Positions 26,659 through 36,010 of a DNA stretch of 64,000 bases are shown piece by piece; position 1 is the first letter of the stretch; each line of letters starts with the position of its first letter. The stretch lies in contig JAEUQF010000315.1 in the NCBI GenBank assembly GCA_016789745.1, positions 18,485 through 82,484 on the forward strand, given 5' to 3'. The DNA comes from Bryobacterales bacterium. GTDB taxonomy: Bacteria > Acidobacteriota > Terriglobia > Bryobacterales > Bryobacteraceae. Both the position numbers and the translations under genes were made by a program. The notes under the pieces were generated by a model. That model was not told the DNA's origin and did no database searches. It saw nothing but the letters and a program-made list of their open reading frames with translations.

Positions 26659-29600
26659 CTACCAGAGTACGAAGGGCGCCCAGAAGTAGGGGTGCCGCCA
26701 AGTCTTCCGCGCGCCGCGGATCAGGTTCAGCTTGGCCATCCGCAGCGCCTCCGGCTTCGCCATCCCTTGGCTCAGGTTCCGGTAGAACGCTTTCATCAGT
26801 TCGGCCGTGGCGGCGTCGTTTACGTTCCAAAGGCTGACGGCGACGCTCCGCACGCCCGCGTACAGGAACGCCCGCGTAAGCCCCAGCACGCCTTCTCCCG
26901 CCACGACGCGGCCAAGCCCCGTCTGGCAGGCCGACAACGTCACAAGGTCGGCGTTCAGCCGCAGACCCGCGATTTCCCGCACCTGCAGAATGCCGTCGTC
27001 TTGCTCGCCATCGCCCGGTGCCAACAGGATGCCGCTCCGCTGCGGATGCTCCTCATCGAAGTACCCGTGCGCGGCAATGTGAATGTACTGGTAACTCTGG
27101 CCGGACTGGCTCTTCACCGCGCGTTCGGTAGCCGCCGCGCCAGTATGCACCAACGTCGACCGCTTCTCAAAGAGACCGGAAATAGCAGCGGCCTCGGCAC
27201 GCGTATTGGGCAGATTGATAAGGTTCAAGCCACGTGCCGCGGTGTAGCCGGCAAGGGTGGTGGATGCGCTGGGATAGACAGGATCGGCAATGGCGAGCAG
27301 GGAGCGTTCCGCGCGCCGCGGCGGTTGGCTCCGCAGGGCCGCCAGAACCGTTACAGAGGGAGCGTACGCAATGGCGTGTGTTTCGATCAGCGGCGCGCTC
27401 CTGGCGGTCAGCGTTTCAAAAGGCAGATACGCTAAGGGTCCATCCGGAACAATGATCAGGCGCCTCGCCGACGCCGCTGCCGGCGCAACGGGCCCCAGCA
27501 GCATCTCATATAGGCCCCGGCTTGCCGTTTCCATCCGCCCCAGCGATGACGCCAGCGTCAGCGCCGATACCCGCTGCGAAAGCTGCTGGCGGTACGCCGC
27601 CACTGCCTTCTCTAGCGCCGCGCGTCCGGGCAGCGTACCCGTGAGAAGGTTCCGCTCGCTGCCAACCGCCCACACGAACGATCGCTCCTCGCCGATAGCG
27701 TATGCCACCAGTACTGTGCCCGGCTCCAGCACTTCGTGGAGGCGCGACACCGTCATCGGCTCCGCGTAACGGACCTCGGCATAACGGCCCGCCGACTGGC
27801 GTAGGTCCATCTGATGCCGCTCCAGTTCCCGTTCGGCATCGGCCAGTTGCTGCTCCAACTGCTTTGTGCGCCCATCCGCCGGGCTTCCCTGGAACAACGA
27901 TCGCTGCAGTGCCGACAAGTGCCCGTGCAGCCGGTCGCCACGCTCTCTTTGCTCCGGGGTAAGGCTCTGCGTCAACGAAGCACCCGCTTCGTTCAGCATC
28001 TCGATCAGGCTGCGCGCCCGCGAACGCTCCGCCGCTTCGAAGGCCCGCGTATCGAAACCCGCGGCGGGTTCGGCGCCATGCAGCCGCATGAGCAACTCCA
28101 CCTGCAACGCGTACTCCCGTTGGCGAGCCCCGCGCAACATCGCCCGCAGATCCGGCGTCAACCCCGTCCGTTCGGCATCGGCCAGTCGAATGGCATCGTT
28201 TACAGACGCCAGAGCCTCCCGGGTCTTGCCCGCCGCCGCCTCGGTCTCCGCTAGCGCCGCCAGCGTCAGCGAGAGATCGTCCAGGTCGCCGCTGTTCTTC
28301 AGCAGCCCGGCCGACTCCTCCAGCTTCTGACGGGCCCCGTCCGTCCGTCCGGCCTGCAGATCACTCAATCCCAGGCACCGCAACGATCGCCCAATGCCCG
28401 CAGGATTCTCCGCCTTCCGTGCAATCGCCAGCGCCTCTTGCCCAGCCTGCGCGGCCCGCACCGCATCACCTGCTCCGCGATGCACCATGCACAGCCCCAA
28501 CAGCGATGAGATCTGTCCCAGCGCATTGCCCGACTTGCGGCGCAACTCCAGCGAACGGGTATAAACAGCAACCGCCTCCGGAAACTGCCGCAGACTCGCA
28601 TGCGCCGCCCCCAGACTGCTGTACACCGAGCCGAGACCAAAGTTATCGCCAGTGCGCACGTATAGCGGTTCGGCCTGCTGCCAGTAAGCCTGCGCCTGCT
28701 GGACGTCGCCGAGCGTGTAATGGGCCGTGCCCAGCCCCGAAAGCGCATCGGCCTGGTCGATCTCGCTGCCGATCGCCCTGGCCAGCGTCAGTTGCTCGGC
28801 GCTCAGTGTTAGGGCCTTGTCCAATTGCCCCATGGCCCGATGCAGCGCCGCCAGGTTCCCAAGCGCGATCGCCAGCCCGGGCTTATCGTCGATGGTCCGG
28901 CGGATCTGCAGAGCCTGCACGTAGTGATCCACCGCGCGTTCCCGTTGCCCCAGCCGATTGAGCGCAAAGCCGATGTTGTTCAGCGTGTTGGCTTCACCAA
29001 TTCGGTCTCCGGCAATACGACGGAGCGGCAGCGCCTCCTCCAGAACCGCAATCGCTTCCCGAAACTTACCCAGCCCGTTGTAAGCCGCGCCCAGCGTACT
29101 CAGGGTGAGAGCAAGCTCGCGCGGGTTGTTCGCGGTCCTCCGAGCCGGCAGCGCCGCCAGCAGCGCATCGCGAGCCTGCGGCAGTTCATCCAGGTTGAAG
29201 TGGGCGCTGCCCAGTTCGTGAAGCGTGTAGGCGCGCCAGCCGGCATCCCCCAGCGACTCCCAAAGCGGCAACGCCTCGCGCAGCTTGCTCATTCCCTGCC
29301 GCATCGCCTCGCCGGTCCGCGGCTTTCGGGTCGCCAGCGCCGCTCCCTCCGCGCTCAAAGCAAATGCCGCCGCCCGCCTGCGGTCCTCCGCCGTCGCTGG
29401 CCGCAGCAGACGCACTTCCAACTCGTATGACACCGTAGCCGTCGCGGTCGACTCCACAACCGCCGCATATGCGCCCGCCGCCGGGAGCACCGCGAAGATC
29501 TCCTTGCTGCCCGCAACGGCGTCGCGCACCGTCTGCGCAATCAAGGCAGCCTCGGGGCTCTGCACCACCAGCCGTACATCGCCTCCCTGCTGGCGCACTA

Positions 29601-29739
29601 CCAGATGAAGGTACTGATCGCCGGCGCCCGCCAAGTTATGAATGTGGCTCTGCGTGGCAGCCAGTTCGCCGCGAAGCGGCGCGTTCGGGTTGAGGTCCGC
29701 GGCCTGCACGGTAACCGCGAACAGAATAAGCAGCAGCAT
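26659..29739 (-). CDS. Secreted TPR-CHAT protein (caspase-like protease fold)
   Basis: 1026 residues from the ATG at 29739, chosen because a signal peptide (MLLLILFAVTVQAAD) starts there and AGGTGA lies just upstream, overlapping the stop of the TPR gene. Residues about 190-540 hold seven or more TPR units of the Kinesin-light-chain type (REAIAVLEEALPLRRIAGDR, ERAVDHYVQALQIRRTID). A coiled-coil-like stretch (about 620-690) precedes the C-terminal CHAT domain. The dyad is His in HIAAHGYFD (about 891) and Cys in LSACQTGLG (about 938). Later family blocks are GVLGLTRAFLYAG and WRHPYFWAPF. CHAT proteins are cysteine peptidases related to separase and caspases, usually cytoplasmic. A signal peptide is notable. 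It is the last gene of a long minus-strand run. Confidence 0.9.
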   Translation of the reverse strand: MLLLILFAVTVQAADLNPNAPLRGELAATQSHIHNLAGAGDQYLHLVVRQQGGDVRLVVQSPEAALIAQTVRDAVAGSKEIFAVLPAAGAYAAVVESTATATVSYELEVRLLRPATAEDRRRAAAFALSAEGAALATRKPRTGEAMRQGMSKLREALPLWESLGDAGWRAYTLHELGSAHFNLDELPQARDALLAALPARRTANNPRELALTLSTLGAAYNGLGKFREAIAVLEEALPLRRIAGDRIGEANTLNNIGFALNRLGQRERAVDHYVQALQIRRTIDDKPGLAIALGNLAALHRAMGQLDKALTLSAEQLTLARAIGSEIDQADALSGLGTAHYTLGDVQQAQAYWQQAEPLYVRTGDNFGLGSVYSSLGAAHASLRQFPEAVAVYTRSLELRRKSGNALGQISSLLGLCMVHRGAGDAVRAAQAGQEALAIARKAENPAGIGRSLRCLGLSDLQAGRTDGARQKLEESAGLLKNSGDLDDLSLTLAALAETEAAAGKTREALASVNDAIRLADAERTGLTPDLRAMLRGARQREYALQVELLMRLHGAEPAAGFDTRAFEAAERSRARSLIEMLNEAGASLTQSLTPEQRERGDRLHGHLSALQRSLFQGSPADGRTKQLEQQLADAERELERHQMDLRQSAGRYAEVRYAEPMTVSRLHEVLEPGTVLVAYAIGEERSFVWAVGSERNLLTGTLPGRAALEKAVAAYRQQLSQRVSALTLASSLGRMETASRGLYEMLLGPVAPAAASARRLIIVPDGPLAYLPFETLTARSAPLIETHAIAYAPSVTVLAALRSQPPRRAERSLLAIADPVYPSASTTLAGYTAARGLNLINLPNTRAEAAAISGLFEKRSTLVHTGAAATERAVKSQSGQSYQYIHIAAHGYFDEEHPQRSGILLAPGDGEQDDGILQVREIAGLRLNADLVTLSACQTGLGRVVAGEGVLGLTRAFLYAGVRSVAVSLWNVNDAATAELMKAFYRNLSQGMAKPEALRMAKLNLIRGARKTWRHPYFWAPFVLW

Positions 29740-29744
29740 AAGCG

Positions 29745-30821
29745 TCACCTGGCGCGCGGCACGGCACTGCGCTCGAATAGCCACTCCGTATGGACCAGCG
29801 CCGCCAGCCCGTCCAGCACTTCCCGATACAGCGTTGTGAAGCCGGTCCTCCGGCCCTGCAGCCACGCCTCCAGAGCCTCTTCTTCCATGTCGTGATTCAT
29901 CGCCGCCAGTTCCAGCAGCGCCCGCGCCGGATCCATCAACGCAAGCTTCCGCCACCCGGCTTCGCGCTCCAGCCGTAGCACGGTCAGCGCCGCGATGGTC
30001 AACTCCAGCGTGCAACCGGTGGGAAGCCGTCGTGTGATCGCCGAAATCACGTCCATACCGTCCTGGGACATCCCAGGCATCGCACAGGCCAGCCATGCCG
30101 CCTGCGCCAGCCAACTCAAGGCCATTTCGGGCTCGTAAGCCGGCAACGCCGCGAGCAGGCCCACCATCCGCGGCCAGTGGGCTATCGAGGCAAACTCCCG
30201 CACCGCCTCGCGGCCGTTCTCGATCGCGACCGCCGCATCGCCGTTCACGAAGGCGGCCGCCGCAAGGCACGCATGGCATTCGGCTGTACGTTCCACGTTA
30301 TCGATACGGCTGTAACACTCCGCCGCCCGCCGATAGAAGCCGGCGGCGGCCGCCCAGTCTTCCCGTGCCGCATAGATCCCCGCGATGCGGTACAACGTTG
30401 GCGCACGACCGGCATCGCTCCCAGACTCGGTACTGATCCGCAGAGAGCGCTCGTAAAGCGCCAATGCCTCCCGGTCATCCCCGCTTTCGGCCGCGACCAA
30501 GCCAAGCTGATGCAACGTGGCGGCGATGCCGGGCGTATCGGCCAGCCTCTCCCGAATCGCCAGCGCATCCTGATACAAACGGAGCGCGCGGGCATCATCG
30601 CCCGCATCCAGCGCCAGACCCGCCATGCCATGCAGATTGGCGGCGATACCAAGCCCATCGCCCAGCCGCTGCTCCATCGCCAGCGACTGCTCAAAGAAGC
30701 GCAGCGCCCCCGCCGCATCCCCGTACTCTGCCTGCATCAGGCCGCGCTGATGGAGAACGGCCGCCCGCTCGCTTGCATCGTCGCGATGCAGCGCCCCGGC
30801 GTCAGACTGATCCGTGCTCAT
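29745..30821 (-). CDS. TPR protein paired with the CHAT gene
   Basis: 358 residues without signal peptide. Residues about 17-190 carry four TPR units (GDAAGALRFFEQSLAMEQRL, GDDARALRLYQDALAIRERL, GDDREALALYERSLRISTES, EDWAAAAGFYRRAAECYSRI), closely matching the repeat type in the CHAT protein downstream. The C-terminal half is helical and Ala-rich with no family I recognise. It ends 5 bases before the CHAT start, so the two are translationally linked. The repeats suggest a scaffold or regulator for the CHAT protein, although the predicted locations differ (cytoplasm against periplasm) unless the CHAT signal is misread. GGGGA upstream supports the start. Confidence 0.88.
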   Translation of the reverse strand: MSTDQSDAGALHRDDASERAAVLHQRGLMQAEYGDAAGALRFFEQSLAMEQRLGDGLGIAANLHGMAGLALDAGDDARALRLYQDALAIRERLADTPGIAATLHQLGLVAAESGDDREALALYERSLRISTESGSDAGRAPTLYRIAGIYAAREDWAAAAGFYRRAAECYSRIDNVERTAECHACLAAAAFVNGDAAVAIENGREAVREFASIAHWPRMVGLLAALPAYEPEMALSWLAQAAWLACAMPGMSQDGMDVISAITRRLPTGCTLELTIAALTVLRLEREAGWRKLALMDPARALLELAAMNHDMEEEALEAWLQGRRTGFTTLYREVLDGLAALVHTEWLFERSAVPRAR

Positions 30822-30828
30822 TCCCCGA

Positions 30829-31260
30829 TTACGGAATCCACGCTACCAATTCAATCTCCACCCGCGTCGCCGTATCCGGAAACTCCACGCCAAATGCCGA
30901 ACGCGCCGGCGGATTGGTCTTGAAGAACTCGGCATAGGCCTCGTTCATGGCGTTCTTCTCGGTTTTCACATCGGCCAGAAACACGGTGACCTTGATCACG
31001 TGCTCCAGCGACGAGCCCAGCGATTCCAGGTTCTTCTTATGCTGGTTCAGCGTGTTGCGCGTCTGTTCCTTGATGTCGCCGCCAAAAGCCAGCGGGTCCT
31101 TCCGAGCTTCCGGACGCACGCCGGTGAGGCCGGACGAGTAGTACAGATTGCCGATGCGCCAGCCGCCAGCCACCTTCACGGGCTTGTTATCGGCGGCAGC
31201 AACAGGAAGCGCGGCGGCCGCCGCGGCTGCGGTTAGAGAAAACAGGGCTCTGCGGTTCAT
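30829..31260 (-). CDS. RidA/YjgF family protein with export signal
   Basis: 143 residues. The first 24 residues (MNRRALFSLTAAAAAAALPV) look like a Tat or Sec signal, and the rest is a RidA fold: LYYSSGLTGV, EQTRNTLNQHKKNLESLG, VIKVTVFLADV, and the conserved Arg in NPPARSAFGVEFP. Classical RidA deaminates reactive enamine/imine intermediates in the cytoplasm using that Arg. Exported members are annotated but their role is unclear. It lies 7 bases upstream of the TPR gene and 24 bases downstream of pgi, on the same strand. No ribosome binding site is obvious. Confidence 0.88.
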   Translation of the reverse strand: MNRRALFSLTAAAAAAALPVAAADNKPVKVAGGWRIGNLYYSSGLTGVRPEARKDPLAFGGDIKEQTRNTLNQHKKNLESLGSSLEHVIKVTVFLADVKTEKNAMNEAYAEFFKTNPPARSAFGVEFPDTATRVEIELVAWIP

Positions 31261-31284
31261 GGGAGGTATGGTAACGCGACTGCC

Positions 31285-32925
31285 CTATCCTTTGTGCTGC
31301 CGGTACCAGCGGATCAGACGGTTTGTGGAAGCATCGTGGCCCAGCGCCGGCTCTTCGGCACTCTCCAGTTCCGGCAGAATCCGGTTCGCCAATACCTTGC
31401 CCAGTTCAACGCCCCATTGGTCAAACGGGTTGATGTCCCAAATGACGCCCTGTGTGTACACACTGTGTTCGTACAGGGCCACCAGCTTGCCCAGCAGCGC
31501 CGGCGTGAGCTTCGGCGCCAGAATGGTGTTCGACGGGCGATTCCCTTCAAAGACCCGGTGCGGCACCAGCCAATCAGGCGTGCCTTCGGCCTGTACTTGC
31601 TCCGCCGTCTTGCCAAACGCCAGCGCCTCGGCCTGCGCGAACACATTGGCCATCAGCATGTCATGGTGCCGGCCGATGGGCTGCAGCGATTCGGCAAAGG
31701 CCAGAAAGTCGCATGGGATCAGCTTCGTTCCCTGATGGATCAACTGATAAAAGGAATGCTGTCCGTTGGTGCCGGGCTCGCCCCAATAGATCGGGCTCGT
31801 CTGATAACTCACCGGTGTACCGTCGCGCGTCACGCGTTTGCCGTTGCTCTCCATCGTCAACTGCTGCAGATAGGCCGGGAAGCGCTTCAAATACTGTTCA
31901 TACGGCAGCACCGCCACGGTTTCGGCATCGAAGAAGTTGGTGTACCAGACTGTCAGCAGGCCCAGCAGAACCGGAAGATTCTCCGCAAACGGCGCGGTCC
32001 GGAAATGCTCGTCCATCTCATGGAAGCCGGCCAGCAGCGCCCGGAAATTGTCCGGACCAAGCGCCAGCATGGTGGAGAGCCCGATGGCGGAGTCCATGGA
32101 ATAACGGCCTCCCACCCAATCCCAGAACTCGAACATATTGGCCGTATCAATGCCGAATGCCGAGACCTTCGCGGCATTGGTCGACACCGCCACGAAGTGC
32201 CTCGCCACCGCCGCGGCATCGCCACCCAAACCGGCCAACGCCCAATCGCGCGCCGTCTGCGCGTTTGTCATGGTTTCCTGCGTGGTGAACGTCTTCGAGG
32301 AGATCACGAACAGCGTCTCGGCCGCATCCAGCCCCTGCACCGCCTCAGCGAAATCCACGCTATCGACGTTCGATACGAAACGGAATGTCAGATCCCGCTG
32401 GCTATACGATTTCAGGGCTTCGTAAGCCATTACCGGGCCCAGATCCGACCCGCCAATGCCGACGTTGACGATGTTCCGGATTGGCTTGCCCGTATGCCCC
32501 AGCCACTGCCCTCCGCGCACCTTGTCGCAGAACGCCGCCATCTTGTCCAGCACGGCATGCACCTGCGGCACCACGTTCTCGCCATCCACGACAATGCTGG
32601 CCGCGCGAGGCGCCCGCAGCGCGGTATGCAGCACGGCGCGCTTTTCCGTCAGGTTGATCTTCTCGCCGGAGAACATCGCATCGATGCGCCCGCGGAGATC
32701 GCACTCTGCTGCCAACTGCAGAAGCAGCCGCAGCGTCTCATCGGTGATGCGGTTCTTCGAGTAGTCCAGCAGCAGGCCCGCGGCCTCCAGGCTCATCCGC
32801 CCGGCACGGCCAGGGTCGGCGGCGAACAGGTCACGCAGATGCTGTCCCCGCAGAGTCTGGTAGTGCGCGGCAAGCGCCTTCCAGGCGGGCTTATGGGTAA
32901 GGGTCTCGGACGTCGTCGATGTCAT
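31285..32925 (-). CDS. pgi: Glucose-6-phosphate isomerase
   Basis: 546 residues, the usual length for the long bacterial type. Both family signatures are present: VGGRYSMDSAIGLS in the middle and NPFDQWGVELGKVL near the C-terminus. Other hallmarks are NVGIGGSDLGPVMAYEALK and FVISSKTFTTQETMTNA, which bind the sugar phosphate. The enzyme interconverts glucose 6-phosphate and fructose 6-phosphate in the cytoplasm. It sits inside a minus-strand run between a glycoside-hydrolase-like gene (14 bases upstream) and exported ridA (24 bases downstream), an unusual setting for a housekeeping gene. The start has no strong ribosome binding site. Confidence 0.97.
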   Translation of the reverse strand: MTSTTSETLTHKPAWKALAAHYQTLRGQHLRDLFAADPGRAGRMSLEAAGLLLDYSKNRITDETLRLLLQLAAECDLRGRIDAMFSGEKINLTEKRAVLHTALRAPRAASIVVDGENVVPQVHAVLDKMAAFCDKVRGGQWLGHTGKPIRNIVNVGIGGSDLGPVMAYEALKSYSQRDLTFRFVSNVDSVDFAEAVQGLDAAETLFVISSKTFTTQETMTNAQTARDWALAGLGGDAAAVARHFVAVSTNAAKVSAFGIDTANMFEFWDWVGGRYSMDSAIGLSTMLALGPDNFRALLAGFHEMDEHFRTAPFAENLPVLLGLLTVWYTNFFDAETVAVLPYEQYLKRFPAYLQQLTMESNGKRVTRDGTPVSYQTSPIYWGEPGTNGQHSFYQLIHQGTKLIPCDFLAFAESLQPIGRHHDMLMANVFAQAEALAFGKTAEQVQAEGTPDWLVPHRVFEGNRPSNTILAPKLTPALLGKLVALYEHSVYTQGVIWDINPFDQWGVELGKVLANRILPELESAEEPALGHDASTNRLIRWYRQHKG

Positions 32926-32939
32926 GCTCTTGTTGCATA

Positions 32940-34910
32940 TTAGCGCTCAAGAGAAACCAGCGCGTAGGAATCGAGGCGCGGCAGCGTAAACCGCGTTCGT
33001 CCCCCGTTTCGCCGCGAGGGTAGCGCGCCGCTCTTTCCAACCACCGTGACCCGTCCGAACTCGCCTTCCACGTCCACCGCAATGTCCGCCATCGGCACTG
33101 GAGGGAAGTAGCCGGTCTGGGAATGACCGCTCAGATTCACGACATGCAACAGCGCGCGCGGCCCCTGCCGCATCACCGTCATCTCCACCAGCGGGTGCGC
33201 GTTCGTACGCAGTTGCCGCTCCGGATGCAGCCGATCCACCAGATCCTGGAACAGATGCCCGTGCGCCGGCAGGCTGTGCCGATAGTAGAGCCCCGCCAGG
33301 TTCCACGGAATCCAGATCACCGCTCCCTTGCCGAAGCGCTTGCCGATCATCCCCGGCAGGTCGGTGTCCTTCATGTCGATGTGGATGAACTCCGGCGGGC
33401 CGATCATCGACGGCGGCACCAGCGTCAGGCTGTGCGGTCCATCGGCCTCAACCAATGTGAACGCCCCGTTCAGCAGCAGCAGGTCCGTGTCCTTCAGGGA
33501 AGGAAACGACCGGTGGTCGCGAACCCGGATGTAACCCTTCACATCACTGGCCGTACGAACAATCGGGGCCATGGTGAAGTCCGGCCGCCTTGCCCCCAGC
33601 ACCAGCACCTTCCCACCCGCCGCCGTGTATGGCTCCAACTCCGCCGGCGCCCAATCGGTGGCCACCACCAGGTCGAAGCTGCGCTTGCCGATCCAATCCA
33701 GGTTGTCGGCCACCGCGAACGGAATATGAAGTTCACTGAGCAAACGGAACGCGCCCCGATACGCTTCTTCGCTGTACGTGCGTCCCGTATTGACAGGCGC
33801 GCCCAGCAGCAGCACGCGCGCCGCGCTCTCCTGGCCGACATAGTACCGCTCGTGCTCGGCCGCCCACCGAAACACGGGCTTCGCGGCCTCCAACGCCTGG
33901 CGGTCCTGCAGATCCAGCGTGCCGTTCACCTCAAACGTGAGCGCGCCGCCGTGGGCCAGGTTCTGCCACGCCCGCAGCGCGATCTCCTGCGCCGCCACCG
34001 TGGCAAAGCGCCACCAATAGTCGACGAACTGCATGTTCAGATTGACGGCCATCTTCGAAGGCTGGCTGTTGCGAGCGCGATTCACGCGGTCGCTCGCCGA
34101 ATAAGGCCATAACGGCAGCGGCCGTGCCACCGCCGTATTCGATTCCGACATGATCCCGTCGGTGTACTCCTGGATGTAGTTGAAGTAGCCGGCCCGCGGG
34201 CGCTTGGCGCGAATCAGGTCGCCAATGTCTTTGGCCACCTCGCGAGACGAAGTGAACATGAACTTGCGATAGTCTTCATCGGGGCTGTCCGGAATCTCCT
34301 TGCCATACGCCTCACGGTAGCGGCGCCGGCATTCCCCGCAATGGCACAGGCCCACCTCCACACCGCTGTAATCCCGGCTCTGGTTGCCGAACATATTGAA
34401 GAACAGTCCATCCACGTCGTAGCGCTCCAGCGCCTCGGCCAGTATCTTCATGGACTGCACGCGGTAGTACCCGCCGTTGATGCACACCGAATAGAGGCCG
34501 TTGTAAATCACGGGCTCGCCGTTCTTCTTGCGGAAGAACCACTCCGGGTGGGCGTCATACACCGCCTTGCGCGTTTTCGAGAGATCGAAGCGCCCTACCA
34601 CCCGGATCTTCCGCCGGTGGCACTCGCGCAGAAAGTCCCCGAACAGATCACGCCCCGCCGGCAGGTCCGGGCTCGGATAGTGAAACTCGGTGTGCGTCGG
34701 GTAGTAGGCTGCAATGCCGCCCATGCCCTGCAGCACGACATTGGCATGCATATCGGCCAACTGCCGCGCTAACCGTGCCGGATCCAGCGTCGCGTCCGTC
34801 TGGCGCAGATTGGTCTGCACCCAGCGAATCGGCTCGGTCATCCACCAGCCTTGGTGAGTGGGTTGGGCCTGGAGCGACAGAACAAGCAGGAAGGCAGCGA
34901 TGGGCCTCAT
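32940..34910 (-). CDS. Secreted glycoside-hydrolase-like protein (putative GHL6/beta-galactosidase-trimerisation type)
   Basis: 656 residues from the ATG at 34910, where GGAG lies 3 bases upstream and a signal peptide (MRPIAAFLLVLSLQAQ) begins. A longer reading to 35243 would overlap the preceding gene and lacks a signal. The N-terminal TIM-barrel-like half has WVQTNLRQTDATLD, MHANVVLQGMGGIAAYYPTH, VVGRFDLSKTRKAVYDAHPE and a CHCGECRRRYREAYG cysteine cluster, which resemble the hypothetical glycosyl hydrolase 6 (GHL6) family. The middle has a region like the beta-galactosidase trimerisation domain (VLLLGAPVNTGRTYSEEAYR). The C-terminus is beta-rich. Export and fold suggest action on plant or microbial glycans. 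Catalytic acids are not assigned. Confidence 0.75.
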   Translation of the reverse strand: MRPIAAFLLVLSLQAQPTHQGWWMTEPIRWVQTNLRQTDATLDPARLARQLADMHANVVLQGMGGIAAYYPTHTEFHYPSPDLPAGRDLFGDFLRECHRRKIRVVGRFDLSKTRKAVYDAHPEWFFRKKNGEPVIYNGLYSVCINGGYYRVQSMKILAEALERYDVDGLFFNMFGNQSRDYSGVEVGLCHCGECRRRYREAYGKEIPDSPDEDYRKFMFTSSREVAKDIGDLIRAKRPRAGYFNYIQEYTDGIMSESNTAVARPLPLWPYSASDRVNRARNSQPSKMAVNLNMQFVDYWWRFATVAAQEIALRAWQNLAHGGALTFEVNGTLDLQDRQALEAAKPVFRWAAEHERYYVGQESAARVLLLGAPVNTGRTYSEEAYRGAFRLLSELHIPFAVADNLDWIGKRSFDLVVATDWAPAELEPYTAAGGKVLVLGARRPDFTMAPIVRTASDVKGYIRVRDHRSFPSLKDTDLLLLNGAFTLVEADGPHSLTLVPPSMIGPPEFIHIDMKDTDLPGMIGKRFGKGAVIWIPWNLAGLYYRHSLPAHGHLFQDLVDRLHPERQLRTNAHPLVEMTVMRQGPRALLHVVNLSGHSQTGYFPPVPMADIAVDVEGEFGRVTVVGKSGALPSRRNGGRTRFTLPRLDSYALVSLER

Positions 34911-34936
34911 GGCTCCAATGGTACCTACTGGGGTTT

Positions 34937-36010
34937 CTAATCGCGGGCAAGGGAGATGAGCCGGAGAGAAGTAACCAGTTGGATGGTGAAGGTGTTCCCC
35001 AGCGTGCCGCGGATCGCCGGGCCTCGCTGCCACTGGTACCCCACCTTCACGATTTGTTTTTCGTTGGGGCGGTAGCCGGCCACCACATCGTAGATCTCGC
35101 GCCCGGGAAAGGCGCTGGCACGAAGGTAGCCGGCGCGAACGGCGACGTACCAGCGCGGATGCAGCACGCGTCTCGCTTCGACGTAGCCCGTGTGTTGCCG
35201 GAAATCGGCGATCCGCTGGTAATCCATCCCGAATCGCTGCCATTCCCCGGTGACATTCCAGTGTCCGCGGGCAAACTGCGCATCAATGCCTGTGCCTACG
35301 CCTGGCTGGGAGCGCGGATGGGCCTCACCTGGAAAATAGAACGCGTACTGGCGGTGAAGATAGGGTCCACGGTAGAACGATGCGCCTACCCGCAGACCCT
35401 GGAAGATCGTGTAGCCGGCGCCCGCCACCCACGTCCCGTATTGTTCGGTGTCGAAGACGCTGCGCCGGTTCGCCGGGGAGCTGTTCAGGAACTGTGCTCG
35501 CATATCCAGGCGATGCAGGGTGACGTCCGCCTGAGCCCCGGCGAGACCGCGGGACGACACCGGCTTGTAGTAGTAGCCGTAGGCGCTGGGCATGTCGATC
35601 ACCGGGTTGTCGCCATCGTCGTAGCGAAGCAGGAAGGAGCCGAACGCGGGCGAAAGCTGCCCGGCGCGCAGCGCAATCGAGCCCTTGTCCCAGAAGCGCG
35701 CATAGGTGATGTGGGCTTGCAGCAGGTCGCCTTTCACGCCCCGGCCGATCGTGTTGAACTCTTCGTAAAAGTACGGCCGCGAGTAAGCCTGCCAGGCGCC
35801 CGCCACGCTCCAGTTCCCGTTGATCTTCCACACCGGATACAGCACGGAGCGGAAGCCTGCGTTCCAGGGCCCATCCCGGCGCGGCGACGCCGAGAGCTGC
35901 TGGGATTGCGACAGAGCGGCGGTAAACGTACCACGCAGCTCAAAGCCGGCATCGGCCTCCTGCGCAGGCAGCAGGCTGGCCACGCACAAAGCTATCCAGG
36001 CGGCGCTCAT
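34937..36010 (-). CDS. Outer-membrane beta-barrel porin-like protein
   Basis: 357 residues with a signal peptide (MSAAWIALCVASLLPAQ). The rest is a run of alternating hydrophobic strands with aromatic girdles (YPVWKINGNWSVAGAWQAYS, ITYARFWDKGSIALRAGQL, VAGAGYTIFQGLRVGASFY), fitting a 14-18 stranded barrel. It resembles phosphate-selective or general porin-like proteins of Gram-negatives, but no family motif is certain. Substrate is unknown. Its ATG overlaps the stop of the HD-GYP gene (ATGA), so the two are translationally coupled. This places a barrel directly under the same transcript as a c-di-GMP phosphodiesterase and a cupredoxin. Confidence 0.7.
   Translation of the reverse strand: MSAAWIALCVASLLPAQEADAGFELRGTFTAALSQSQQLSASPRRDGPWNAGFRSVLYPVWKINGNWSVAGAWQAYSRPYFYEEFNTIGRGVKGDLLQAHITYARFWDKGSIALRAGQLSPAFGSFLLRYDDGDNPVIDMPSAYGYYYKPVSSRGLAGAQADVTLHRLDMRAQFLNSSPANRRSVFDTEQYGTWVAGAGYTIFQGLRVGASFYRGPYLHRQYAFYFPGEAHPRSQPGVGTGIDAQFARGHWNVTGEWQRFGMDYQRIADFRQHTGYVEARRVLHPRWYVAVRAGYLRASAFPGREIYDVVAGYRPNEKQIVKVGYQWQRGPAIRGTLGNTFTIQLVTSLRLISLARD

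Noticed and set aside
29740..30279. N-terminal extension of the CHAT gene
   Set aside because: It would overlap most of the TPR gene and hide the signal peptide that begins at 29739.
31294..32943. 549-residue open frame on the plus strand
   Set aside because: It is antisense to pgi across its full length.
34911..35243. N-terminal extension of the glycoside-hydrolase-like gene
   Set aside because: It overlaps the barrel gene, while the ATG at 34910 has a ribosome binding site and a signal peptide.
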